This document shows positions 56,348 to 64,000 of a stretch of 64,000 nucleotides of DNA, one piece after another. Made by a program: the position numbers and the translations under genes. The notes below the pieces were generated by a model, which was given only the letters and a program-made list of their open reading frames with translations, searched no databases and was not told where the DNA came from. This DNA comes from Sphingorhabdus rigui. Lineage in GTDB: Bacteria; Pseudomonadota; Alphaproteobacteria; Sphingomonadales; Sphingomonadaceae. Position 1 is the first letter of the stretch; the number at the start of each line of letters is the position of its first letter. The stretch spans positions 12,291-76,290 of the forward strand of contig NZ_JACIEA010000002.1 of the NCBI RefSeq assembly GCF_014196595.1, in the 5' to 3' direction.

Positions 56348-57751
56348 TCAATCGCCCGTCAGGATGCGGTCCATCAATTGCTGCACCGTCGGAACGAAAC
56401 CGTTCGAATAGAACGGGTCCTTACCGAACAGATAAGCACTGTGCCCTGCGAACATCAGGTTTTCATCGATGGGCGCGCCGTGCGCGATGTTCTGCAATGC
56501 CTTTTGAATGCAGAAGCTGCGCGGATCGGCGAGGCGGCCAGTTGAATTATTGTCATGGTCTTTCCACGACGAAAATCCGCAATGCGACAGACAGCCCATG
56601 CAGTCCTTCTGATCCTTGCGAATGACTTCGCCCGACGGCGGCGTCACAAAGACCAAGGTGTTGTCGGGCGTCTTCAAAGCGACCGTAAACCCGCGTGCAT
56701 CCCATTCGCGTGCCTTCATCAGGTCCGCAGGCTTCACCCAGAAATTCTTACCCTTCACGCCGACATCCAGCTGCGCGCTATGTTCCGCATCGGCGGTCTG
56801 CACATAGGCAATCTGGCGTTCTGAACGGGCCTGCAACTCAAGCAGGAACGGATTGATGACCGCGCTTGAATAGAAACCTGTTGGCGAAAACTGATGCAAC
56901 AGCACGCCGTCTTCAGGAATTTTCGTCAGCGCGTCTTTCCAACCCTGTGGAATGGGGCTTTCTTGCGTGAGCAATGGCCGCGTACCCAGTTGGAATGCGA
57001 TTTGCCCAAGCTCTGGATTATCAATCCAGTTGTTCCAGTCGCGCAAAAACCATACGCCGCCCGCCATCACGATGGGCACGTCGTCCGAAATGCCTTCGAC
57101 GCGCATGACATCGCGTAGTGCTTTTACGCGCGGATAGGGGTCTTCGGGGCTGCGCGGGTCTTCCGCGTTGGAAAGGCCGTTATGGCCACCCGCCAACCAT
57201 GGATCTTCGTAAACCACCGCACCCAACCATTCGGGCACCTTGTGATAAGCGCGTTTCCACAATGCACGGAATGCACGCGCGGAGCTGACGATAGGCAGAT
57301 AATATACGCCATATTGCGCCGCAATTTCCGAAAGCTTGTAAGGCATGCCCGCGCCGCAGGTGACGCCGGTAACCATCCCCTTGGTCGCTTCCAATATGCC
57401 GTGCAAAATGCGCTGCGATCCGCCCATTTCCCAAAGCACGTTGATATTGATGGCGCCTTTGCCATTGGCCATTTCATGCGCCAGGCGAACCTGCGCGATG
57501 CCGCCACGGATGCCGTACTCCACCAGCTCTTCGTGACGTTCCGCACGTGTTTTCCCGTGAAAAACCTGCGGGATCATCTCGCCATTTTCATCATAGCTGT
57601 CGGCATTAACCGCCGACACAGTGCCAATGCCCCCGGCAGCAGCCCATGCGCCAGAACTTGCGTGATTGGTAGCGGCAACGCCCTTGCCACCTTCGACCAA
57701 TGGCCACACTTCGCGGCCACCATATATTATGGGTTTCAGACCCTTGAACAC
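56348..57751 (-). CDS. Nitronate monooxygenase family protein with C-terminal Cys cluster
   Basis: A 467-residue TIM-barrel flavoprotein of the NPD/2-nitropropane dioxygenase family. GGKGVAATNHASSGAWAAAGGIGTV, TGVTCGAGMPYKLSEIAAQ, PIVMAGGVWFLRDW and FQLGTRPLLTQE are the FMN-binding blocks. After the barrel, Cys384, Cys387, Cys391 and Cys414 (CMGCLSHC and PRSFC) form a C-x2-C-x3-C-x22-C arrangement resembling a metal or iron-sulfur site. The physiological substrate is not known. The start is within a region without overlap to other genes. Confidence 0.85.
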   Translation of the reverse strand: MFKGLKPIIYGGREVWPLVEGGKGVAATNHASSGAWAAAGGIGTVSAVNADSYDENGEMIPQVFHGKTRAERHEELVEYGIRGGIAQVRLAHEMANGKGAININVLWEMGGSQRILHGILEATKGMVTGVTCGAGMPYKLSEIAAQYGVYYLPIVSSARAFRALWKRAYHKVPEWLGAVVYEDPWLAGGHNGLSNAEDPRSPEDPYPRVKALRDVMRVEGISDDVPIVMAGGVWFLRDWNNWIDNPELGQIAFQLGTRPLLTQESPIPQGWKDALTKIPEDGVLLHQFSPTGFYSSAVINPFLLELQARSERQIAYVQTADAEHSAQLDVGVKGKNFWVKPADLMKAREWDARGFTVALKTPDNTLVFVTPPSGEVIRKDQKDCMGCLSHCGFSSWKDHDNNSTGRLADPRSFCIQKALQNIAHGAPIDENLMFAGHSAYLFGKDPFYSNGFVPTVQQLMDRILTGD

Positions 57752-57824
57752 AATTACAACCCCTAATATCTATGTCAAAAGCGCCGTTCAGCGCGCTTCC
57801 CTGCAGGCGCGCTATCGCAATTAT

Positions 57825-58973
57825 CTAGCTTTGTCGCGCAAAATCGGCACGTTTCATGGCAGAACCATATAGCTGCCGATAACGCGCAAACATTGTCTCT
57901 TCATCATATAATGCACAGGCCAGCGCGCGGTTGGCTGTGCCCAGTTTTTCCCGAAGTCCGGCATCATATGCCAGTTCGCTAATGGCTTGCGCCAAAGCCG
58001 CCTCGTCCGTGCGCGGGACGATGAACGGACGGTTTTCACGTGCGACGATATGTCGTACGTCTCCAACGTCGGTAGAGACCACCGGAAGGGCACTGGTCAT
58101 CGCCTCTATAAGGGAAATCGGATATTGCTCGCTATCCGACGACAATGCAAAAATATCGAACAGGCGAATATAGCGCGCCGGGTCACGTAAGAAGCCCGGC
58201 ATCATTACACGGTCTGCGATGCCAACCCGCTCTGCCTCCGCCATGATTGCGCCCCGCTCTGGCCCGTCACCAACAATCGCGAGCCGGACATTTGGCCCGG
58301 CGGCCGCAACTGCACGCACAAGCCGCGGAAGATTTTTGACCGTGCGCAGTCCTGCGATCGTGCCGACCACAATCTCACCATTGCGTTTCTGGAAACCTGG
58401 GAAAGATCCGCGCTGCGGACGCCGGTTAAAATGTTCGGTATCGATGCCATTGGGGAACCGACAAATCTTGTCCAGCGGCTGATGCCATATGGTTCGGGCG
58501 ATATGCTCAAGCGTTTTCGATGGGACGACCAGCGCATTCGATCGCTGCAACGCAATCGTGCGAAACCAGTTGCGCCGCGTTTTCAGCCGGTCGACTTCAT
58601 CATCGTTGAACCCGTCTTCATGGTGGATCAGTGGCGGCAAGTTCATGCTGCGAGTGAACAGCGTATGCGCCATCACCCCATCCATCGCGCCCCAATTATA
58701 TGTCAAAACAAGATGGAATTTCTTCATATATTGGGCAAGCTGACGATAGCGCCCAATCGCTGGCATGCCTTTCAGCGAGGGTGCCGCATCTTTGGGGAAC
58801 TGGACTTTGACGCGCCGGTCAATCGCATCGGCCGCGCCAAAGGCGTCATCAACCGCCGACAAAACGCTATGCTCTGCCTGATCGCCGAAATGGTTCATAA
58901 GACGAACCGTGCGCGATTCCTGATCGCCAAGGTTAAAGCTGCTATGCAAATGGAGGATGCGGACCGCCGCCAT
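57825..58973 (-). CDS. Glycosyltransferase (GT4-like)
   Basis: About 382 residues from ATG 58973 (MAAVRILHLHSSFNLGDQE). Two Rossmann domains. The C-terminal half has GLRTVKNLPRLVRAVAAAG, LAIVGDGPERGAIMAEAERVG, FDIFALSSDSEQYPISLIEAMTSALPVVSTDVGDV, the GT4 donor-binding E-x7-E signature. Probably makes an envelope polysaccharide; no other polysaccharide genes lie in the window. Divergent from selO. Confidence 0.9.
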   Translation of the reverse strand: MAAVRILHLHSSFNLGDQESRTVRLMNHFGDQAEHSVLSAVDDAFGAADAIDRRVKVQFPKDAAPSLKGMPAIGRYRQLAQYMKKFHLVLTYNWGAMDGVMAHTLFTRSMNLPPLIHHEDGFNDDEVDRLKTRRNWFRTIALQRSNALVVPSKTLEHIARTIWHQPLDKICRFPNGIDTEHFNRRPQRGSFPGFQKRNGEIVVGTIAGLRTVKNLPRLVRAVAAAGPNVRLAIVGDGPERGAIMAEAERVGIADRVMMPGFLRDPARYIRLFDIFALSSDSEQYPISLIEAMTSALPVVSTDVGDVRHIVARENRPFIVPRTDEAALAQAISELAYDAGLREKLGTANRALACALYDEETMFARYRQLYGSAMKRADFARQS

Positions 58974-59010
58974 ACTTGCCTTTCCTTCTCGCACCGCCCA
59001 GATGCTTTGA

Positions 59011-60396
59011 ATGATTATCGAACCTATGCCCTCTCCCTACCGTCCTGATCCGCAAATCGCCAGTCTGGGCGAAAAAATTGGTGATCCCGTGCGCGCGGCC
59101 AACTTCCCCGAAACAAAATTGCGTTTTCGCAACGACCGTTGGGCGGCAACTGTTGGGCTGGATGGATATGACGACGCGGCGTGGGTCCACCATTTCGGGC
59201 GCTTTGAACCGCTGCCCGATAACATGCCCGAACCTTTGGCGCTTCGGTATCACGGACACCAGTTCCGCGTGTACAATCCGGAGATTGGCGATGGACGGGG
59301 ATTTCTGTTCGCGCAGCTGCGCGATGGCTATGACAGGCTGTTGGACCTTGGCACCAAAGGTTCGGGCACCACCCCGTACAGCCGGCGCGGCGACGGAAGG
59401 CTGACACTGAAAGGTGGCGTGCGTGAGATATTGGCGACCGAAATGCTGGAGGCGCTTGGGGTCAACACCTCCAAAACATTCTCGTTGATTGAAACCGGCG
59501 AAGAATTGATCCGCGGGGATGAGCCCTCGCCGACCAGATCCGCCGTCATGGTGCGGCTCAGCCATAGCCATATACGTTTCGGAACGTTCCAACGCATCGC
59601 GGCGGAGGGCAATGAGGCGCTGATGCACAAGCTCATCCATTATTGCCTCGAACATCTTTACGGCGTCGAGGTTTCCGACAACCCTGCGGCTCAGTTATTG
59701 GGGCTCGCGGTCGATCGCGTGGCCGACCTTGCCGGTTCATACATGGTCGCAGGCTTCGTCCACGGCGTCCTCAACACCGACAATATCAACATCACGGGCG
59801 AAAGCTTTGACTATGGCCCGTGGCGCTTCACCGAAAAATGGGACCCAAGCTTTACCGCAGCCTATTTCGACCAATCCGGACTTTATGCGTTCGGACGGCA
59901 AGCCGAAGCATTACATTGGAACCTTGGCCAGCTTGCGGTGGCATTGCGATTGGTGTCGGACGCACCGCCGCTGATTGCCGCACTAGAACGCTTTCCCGAC
60001 CTCTATCAACAATCGGTTATTCGCCGATTTTTATGGCGACTGGGCGTTGTGCCGACGGGCGAAGACGAGGATAAGCGCCTTGTCGAAGCCGCCGAACGCG
60101 CGATGGTCCGCGATCAAATTCCGATCGCCACATTCTTCCATGGCTACAGAGGTGGACGGACGGGCGCATTCGCGTCCAAGGGGGCAGACCAAGCCACCTT
60201 TGAAGACATCTTGCGCGGTTATGCGCCAGCCCACGCATCGGACGATTATTGGCTAAGCAACCCCGTCTGCGCGATGTTGATCAATGAGGTCGAGATGATT
60301 TGGGATGCCATTGCCGAAAAGGATGACTGGCTGCCTTTATATCAAAAACTGGCGCATATTCAGGACTTGGCGAAAGCTTTGAAGCATGAAGGCTGA
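59011..60396 (+). CDS. selO: Protein adenylyltransferase SelO (YdiU family)
   Basis: A 461-residue kinase-fold pseudokinase family enzyme that AMPylates proteins. HHFGRFEPLPDNMPEPLALRYHGHQFRVYNPEIGDGRGFLFAQL, DLGTKGSGTTPYSRRGDGRLTLKGGVREILATEMLEALGV, HGVLNTDNINITGESFDYGPW with the catalytic and metal Asp/Asn residues, are all conserved. ATG 59011 or 59026 could be the start. Often involved in redox stress response. Confidence 0.95.
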   Translation: MIIEPMPSPYRPDPQIASLGEKIGDPVRAANFPETKLRFRNDRWAATVGLDGYDDAAWVHHFGRFEPLPDNMPEPLALRYHGHQFRVYNPEIGDGRGFLFAQLRDGYDRLLDLGTKGSGTTPYSRRGDGRLTLKGGVREILATEMLEALGVNTSKTFSLIETGEELIRGDEPSPTRSAVMVRLSHSHIRFGTFQRIAAEGNEALMHKLIHYCLEHLYGVEVSDNPAAQLLGLAVDRVADLAGSYMVAGFVHGVLNTDNINITGESFDYGPWRFTEKWDPSFTAAYFDQSGLYAFGRQAEALHWNLGQLAVALRLVSDAPPLIAALERFPDLYQQSVIRRFLWRLGVVPTGEDEDKRLVEAAERAMVRDQIPIATFFHGYRGGRTGAFASKGADQATFEDILRGYAPAHASDDYWLSNPVCAMLINEVEMIWDAIAEKDDWLPLYQKLAHIQDLAKALKHEG

Positions 60397-60399
60397 CAA

Positions 60400-60498
60400 T
60401 TGAAAAAGTCTGCGGACCTGATTGCGCGCGAAACGGGCAAGCTGCTGTGGCGAGTGAACGTACCGCTTAAAAAATTGGCACCGATAAAGTTCTTCTAA
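60400..60498 (+). pseudogene. Possible aldehyde dehydrogenase relic
   Basis: A 32-residue frame from TTG 60400: KKSADLIARETGKLLWRV, then VNVPLKKLAPIKFF. The DLIARETGK-LW part resembles the conserved segment of succinylglutamate semialdehyde dehydrogenase and relatives (LIARETGKPLWEA). The rest of the gene is absent. A chance resemblance or a short genuine peptide cannot be excluded. Confidence 0.3.
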
Positions 60499-60555
60499 CC
60501 CATGGCCAACTAATCCTGTTTTGAAGCTTGGACGGCGGCCGTCCATTTTGGCGTC

Positions 60556-61323
60556 ATGGAAAAAGCACGAGTCTATTTGGTGGGCGCTGGCCCCGGTGAC
60601 CCCGACCTGCTGACGGTGAAAGCTGCGCGGCTGATCGCGTCGGCCGACGTCGTTGTGCATGACGGCCTTGTCGACGCCGCGATTATGGCGCTGATTAGCC
60701 CCTCCGCACGGCTGATTTCAGTCGCAAAAAGCCGGTCGCGCCATTCTGTGCCGCAGGACGGCATTAACGACATTCTGGTGCGTGAGGCGCAGGTTGGCCG
60801 GGTGGTCGTCCGGCTAAAGGGTGGCGACCCGTTTATTTTTGGACGCGGCGGCGAAGAAGCCGAAGCGTGCCGTGATGCCGGAATAGATGTTGAGGTTGTG
60901 CCCGGCATCTCTGCGGCCATGGGCGGCGCTGCGGCGACTATGCTGCCACTCACCCACCGCGATGCCTCCAGCGCCGTCACCTTCGTTGCTGGCCAGTGCA
61001 AAGGCCTGACCGACCAGAATTGGGCTGGCCTTGCCGGCAAAGGTCGCACGCTGGTCATTTACATGGGCGTTGCGACAGCTGCGGATATTACCGAAAAGCT
61101 GATTTCCGACGGCCTGTCACCCGATACGCCCGTTGCCGTGCTCGAACGCGCAACGCGGCCCGATGCGCGCGCGATGCAAACGATCCTCACCGATTTGGGC
61201 GACATGATTAAGCGTGAGGGCGTCCAATCGCCCGCGATCATCGTTGTCGGCGACGTTGTCCTGAAATCCGATGCCGAAAACCGGCTCAAACATTTTGCCA
61301 AACAGGCGGAGAAAATTGCGTGA
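60556..61323 (+). CDS. cobA: Uroporphyrinogen-III C-methyltransferase
   Basis: A 255-residue SAM-dependent enzyme making precorrin-2, precursor of siroheme. VYLVGAGPGDPDLLTVKAARLI, VRLKGGDPFIFGRGGEEAEACRDAGIDVEVVPGISAAMGGAA and the PLTHRD block are the SUMT signatures. It starts the sulfite-reduction run, where siroheme is the cofactor for CysI. CysG-type dehydrogenase/chelatase domain is absent. Its stop overlaps the DUF2849 gene by 4 bp. Confidence 0.96.
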   Translation: MEKARVYLVGAGPGDPDLLTVKAARLIASADVVVHDGLVDAAIMALISPSARLISVAKSRSRHSVPQDGINDILVREAQVGRVVVRLKGGDPFIFGRGGEEAEACRDAGIDVEVVPGISAAMGGAAATMLPLTHRDASSAVTFVAGQCKGLTDQNWAGLAGKGRTLVIYMGVATAADITEKLISDGLSPDTPVAVLERATRPDARAMQTILTDLGDMIKREGVQSPAIIVVGDVVLKSDAENRLKHFAKQAEKIA

Positions 61324-61616
61324 AGTTACTGACTGGAAATGAATTGCGCTCTGGCGCTGTGACCTGGTGGACGGGCAGCGGCTGGTCGCTCCATGTTGAA
61401 GATGCGGTTGATGTCGGTGAACATGGCGAAGCCGTGCTGCATGCCGAGGAAGGCGCGCGCCGTGTGAACGCGCCGTACATCATCGACGCGGTTGCAACGC
61501 CCCAAGGGCCACGCCCAGCGCATATCAAGGACAGGGTCCGTGCGCTTGGGCCAACGGTGCGGCCAGACCTTACATTGAAACCCGCTGACCCAGCGGCAGG
61601 CGACTGGATAATCTGA
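61320..61616 (+). CDS. DUF2849 family protein
   Basis: A 98-residue protein from GTG 61320 (GTGA overlap with cobA): LLTGNELRSGAVTWWTGSGWSLHVEDAVDV, matching the alphaproteobacterial DUF2849 family, found almost always next to sulfite reductase. No enzymatic motif. An auxiliary role in sulfite reduction is inferred from gene order only. Confidence 0.9.
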   Translation: MKLLTGNELRSGAVTWWTGSGWSLHVEDAVDVGEHGEAVLHAEEGARRVNAPYIIDAVATPQGPRPAHIKDRVRALGPTVRPDLTLKPADPAAGDWII

Positions 61617-61617
61617 T

Positions 61618-63246
61618 ATGTATAAATATGACCATTTCGACCAATCGATCGTCGATGCGCGCGTTGCCGAATTTCGTGATCAGGTAAACCGGCGCATCGC
61701 CGGTGAGATTACGGAAGACCAGTTCAAGCCATTGCGGCTGATGAACGGTCTGTATCTGCAGTTGCATGCCTATATGCTGCGCGTCGCCATTCCCTATGGC
61801 ACACTCGACAGCCGGCAGATGCGGATGCTCGCGCATATCGCCCGCAAATATGACCGCGATTACGGCCATTTCACCACGCGTCAGAATATCCAATATAACT
61901 GGATCAAGCTTGAGGAATGCGCGGATCTGTTGGAAGAACTGGCGACGGTTGAAATGCATGCCATTCAAACCAGCGGCAATTGCATCCGCAACATTTCGTC
62001 GGACCAATATGCAGGGGCGGCGGCGGATGAAGTTGCTGATCCGCGTCCTTGGGCAGAATTGCTGCGCCAATGGTCCACATTCCATCCTGAATTCAGCTAT
62101 TTGCCACGCAAGTTCAAGATTGCGGTCATCGCATCCCCCGAAGATCGTGCCGCCATGCGCTTGCATGACATCGGGCTAGAGCTTGTCCGCCAAAACGGCG
62201 AATTGGGTGCGCGCGTATTCGTAGGTGGCGGCATGGGCCGTACGCCAATGATTGCGCCAGAGATCAATCCGTTCGTCAAAGCCGACGACCTGCTCAGCTA
62301 CATCGAAGCCTGCTTGCGCGTGTACAATCGCTACGGCCGCCGCGACAATATCTACAAGGCCCGTATCAAGATACTCGTGCACGAAATTGGTGCAGACGAA
62401 TATCGCCGTCAGGTTGCGGAAGAATTCGCCCATGTCAAAACGCTGGGCATCGATCCGCCGCTGGCAGAGCTGGAACGCATCAGCGCCTTCTTTGCACCGC
62501 CTGCATTTGATGCAGCCGACGTAGAGCCCGATCGCAGCGACCCCGATTTTGCAGTTTGGCTCGATCAAAACGTGAAGCCACATAAACAAGCCGGCTACGC
62601 AATCGTCAACATCAGCCTGAAGCCCATTGGCGGTATTCCGGGCGATGCAACATCGGCGCAAATTGACGTGATGGCTGATCTTGCCGAGCAATATGGCTTT
62701 GACGAATTGCGCGTCACCCATGCGCAGAACATCGTCCTGCCACATGTGGCCAAACGGGATCTGCACGCCGTCTGGCAAGCATTGCGCGAGGCCGATTTGG
62801 CACATGCCAATCTTGACCTGATCAGCGATATCATCGCCTGCCCCGGTCTCGATTATTGCAGCCTTGCCAACGCCCGTTCGATCCCCGTCGCGCAGAAAAT
62901 TGCGACGCGCTTTGCCGACATGGACCGGCAACGCGATTTGGGCGAACTGAAGCTTAAAATCTCCGGCTGCATCAATGCGTGCGGGCATCACCATGCGGGG
63001 CATATCGGCATATTGGGTGTCGACCGGAAGGGTGTGGAAAATTACCAGCTGACCTTCGGCGGCTCTGGCGCGGAAGACGTCAGCATCGGGAAAATCATTG
63101 GCCCCGGCTTTGATGAAGACGGCGTTGTCGACGCGGTCGAAAAGGCCACCGAAGTCTACAAGACCCTGCGTGAAGGCGATGAACGTTTCATCGACACATA
63201 TCGCCGTGTCGGCCTCGAACCATTTAAGGAGGCGATCTATGGTTGA
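61618..63246 (+). CDS. cysI: Sulfite reductase hemoprotein component
   Basis: A 542-residue siroheme/4Fe-4S enzyme. N-terminal RMLAHIARKYDRDYGHFTTRQNIQYNWIKL and TSGNCIRNISSDQYAGAA contain siroheme-binding Arg residues. The cluster cysteines are in ACPGLDYCSLANARS and KISGCINACGHHHAGHIGILG. It reduces sulfite to sulfide by six electrons. Nitrite reductase is an alternative, but the cysH and DUF934 partners favour sulfite. The stop overlaps the next gene by 8 bp. Confidence 0.95.
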   Translation: MYKYDHFDQSIVDARVAEFRDQVNRRIAGEITEDQFKPLRLMNGLYLQLHAYMLRVAIPYGTLDSRQMRMLAHIARKYDRDYGHFTTRQNIQYNWIKLEECADLLEELATVEMHAIQTSGNCIRNISSDQYAGAAADEVADPRPWAELLRQWSTFHPEFSYLPRKFKIAVIASPEDRAAMRLHDIGLELVRQNGELGARVFVGGGMGRTPMIAPEINPFVKADDLLSYIEACLRVYNRYGRRDNIYKARIKILVHEIGADEYRRQVAEEFAHVKTLGIDPPLAELERISAFFAPPAFDAADVEPDRSDPDFAVWLDQNVKPHKQAGYAIVNISLKPIGGIPGDATSAQIDVMADLAEQYGFDELRVTHAQNIVLPHVAKRDLHAVWQALREADLAHANLDLISDIIACPGLDYCSLANARSIPVAQKIATRFADMDRQRDLGELKLKISGCINACGHHHAGHIGILGVDRKGVENYQLTFGGSGAEDVSIGKIIGPGFDEDGVVDAVEKATEVYKTLREGDERFIDTYRRVGLEPFKEAIYG

Positions 63247-63661
63247 GTTTCGCTATCGCACGGACGAAGTCACTGAACAGCCATCGGTTACGCTCGATGC
63301 CTTTTTGGATCAGTCAAACGCCACCGCAGTCCGGCTTGAACCCGATGATGATGCACGCGCACTGATCCCGTTTCTGGATCGGCTGACGCTTATCGAAGTT
63401 GCCTTCCCAAAATATCGTGACGGGCGTGGCTACAGTTCCGCGCGCATCTTGCGTGAAGCGGGGTATACAGGCGAACTGCGCGCACAAGGCGATGTTCTGG
63501 TCGACCAAATTGCGTTCATGCGGCGCTGTGGTTTTGACAGCTTTGCACCCGAAGCATCGTTAAATCCCGAAGCCGTCGCGCGCGCGCTTTCAACCTATGA
63601 CCAATTTTACCAAAAGGCGGCGGACTCCGCGGCTCCCGTTTGGAAGCTACGGCATGGGTGA
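63239..63661 (+). CDS. DUF934 family protein
   Basis: 140 residues from ATG 63239 (MVEFRYRTDEVTEQ). LIPFLDRLTLIEVAFPKYRDGRGYSSARILRE and GDVLVDQIAFMRRCGFDSF are the DUF934 signature, a family consistently found with CysI and CysH. It may be an oxidoreductase accessory of sulfite reduction, but this is not shown by motif. It overlaps cysI at one end (8 bp) and cysH at the other (8 bp). Confidence 0.93.
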   Translation: MVEFRYRTDEVTEQPSVTLDAFLDQSNATAVRLEPDDDARALIPFLDRLTLIEVAFPKYRDGRGYSSARILREAGYTGELRAQGDVLVDQIAFMRRCGFDSFAPEASLNPEAVARALSTYDQFYQKAADSAAPVWKLRHG

Positions 63662-64000
63662 ACAGGTTCGCATCGCGGACCGTATCAACACCGCACCACG
63701 TTACACGGAGGCGGACGCCGTTCGCCTCAACAACATGTTCCGTGGGCGTGATACTGTCGAGATGCTGACCGTCTTGCTGCGTGAAAATATGTTGGGTGAT
63801 GCGGCGATAGTCTCCAGCTTCGGCGCAGAGAGCGCCGTTTTGCTGCATCTGATTGCCAGCATTGATCCCACAACGCCTATATTGTTCCTCGACACCGGGA
63901 AGCATTTTCCCGAGACGATTAGCTATCGTGAGGAACTGCGGAATATGCTTGGCCTATTGGACCTGCGCATCATCGCCCCCGACCCCGCGCATCTGGCGCA
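63654..64000 (+). CDS. cysH: Phosphoadenylyl-sulfate reductase, N-terminal part (cut by window edge)
   Basis: Opens at ATG 63654, overlapping the DUF934 stop, and remains open to the window end (115 codons). The PP-loop SSFGAESAVLLHL and LFLDTGKHFPETISYREEL are typical of PAPS/APS reductases, which reduce activated sulfate to sulfite for CysI. The C-terminal catalytic ECGLH region is outside the window, and whether it uses APS or PAPS cannot be told. Confidence 0.93.
   Translation, partial: MGEQVRIADRINTAPRYTEADAVRLNNMFRGRDTVEMLTVLLRENMLGDAAIVSSFGAESAVLLHLIASIDPTTPILFLDTGKHFPETISYREELRNMLGLLDLRIIAPDPAHLA

Overview
The window looks like the chromosome of a Sphingomonadales alphaproteobacterium (Sphingopyxis/Sphingorhabdus/Sphingomonas type; the genus cannot be fixed by eye). 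The pointers are a split F1 ATP synthase operon atpHAGDC with a very short epsilon subunit and an N-terminally extended beta subunit, the assimilatory set cobA-DUF2849-cysI-DUF934-cysH, and alphaproteobacterial heat-shock promoters of the form CTTG-N17-CYTATNT. GC is moderate to high in the core and visibly lower in the first 5.5 kb.

Layout. 1-5465 (minus strand) is a type I secretion locus: TolC-like outer membrane protein, LapB-like ABC exporter, HlyD-like adaptor, then the N-terminus of a giant BapA-like adhesin that runs off the left edge with near-identical 303-bp Ig-like repeats. 5751-9810 (plus) is a recombination module: excisionase-like HTH gene, two different tyrosine recombinases and an unrecognised 293-aa protein, the last three joined by 4-bp overlaps. 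9860-11738 holds an unlisted 55-aa gene and a large serine recombinase whose last 13 codons and stop codon lie inside an antisense tRNA-Arg(CCU) gene. The first 11.7 kb therefore reads as accessory DNA ending at a tRNA.

From 11.8 kb onward the content is core: DUF1178/grxC/comF, a methyltransferase, mutT, Flp pilin (one intact gene and one frameshifted copy), an M48 protease, accA-xerD, a large exported protein, aroKB, a CPA2 antiporter with cvpA and a NifU-like gene, radA, and a patatin-like protein. Two heat-shock blocks follow, dnaK-dnaJ and hrcA/grpE, each with a readable RpoH-type promoter. Between and after them are a PCu(A)C-like lipoprotein, a MATE exporter, rph-rdgB-hemW-xerC, dedA-gshB-yraN-rsmI, a LpoA-like lipoprotein, def, recR, fmt-truA, ogt and a dienelactone hydrolase.

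The last third carries the F1 ATP synthase operon, an SH3 protein, a 2-hydroxyacid dehydrogenase, amtB, a nitronate monooxygenase-like protein with a C-terminal cysteine cluster, a glycosyltransferase, selO, and the sulfite-reduction operon, in which cobA supplies the siroheme precursor, CysI reduces sulfite and CysH (cut by the right edge) makes sulfite.

The most unusual items are the tyrosine-recombinase module, the recombinase stop codon placed on a tRNA anticodon, the inverted repeats filling the spacer of both heat-shock promoters, and the frameshifted second Flp pilin gene. No CRISPR array, rRNA or recognisable insertion sequence was seen.
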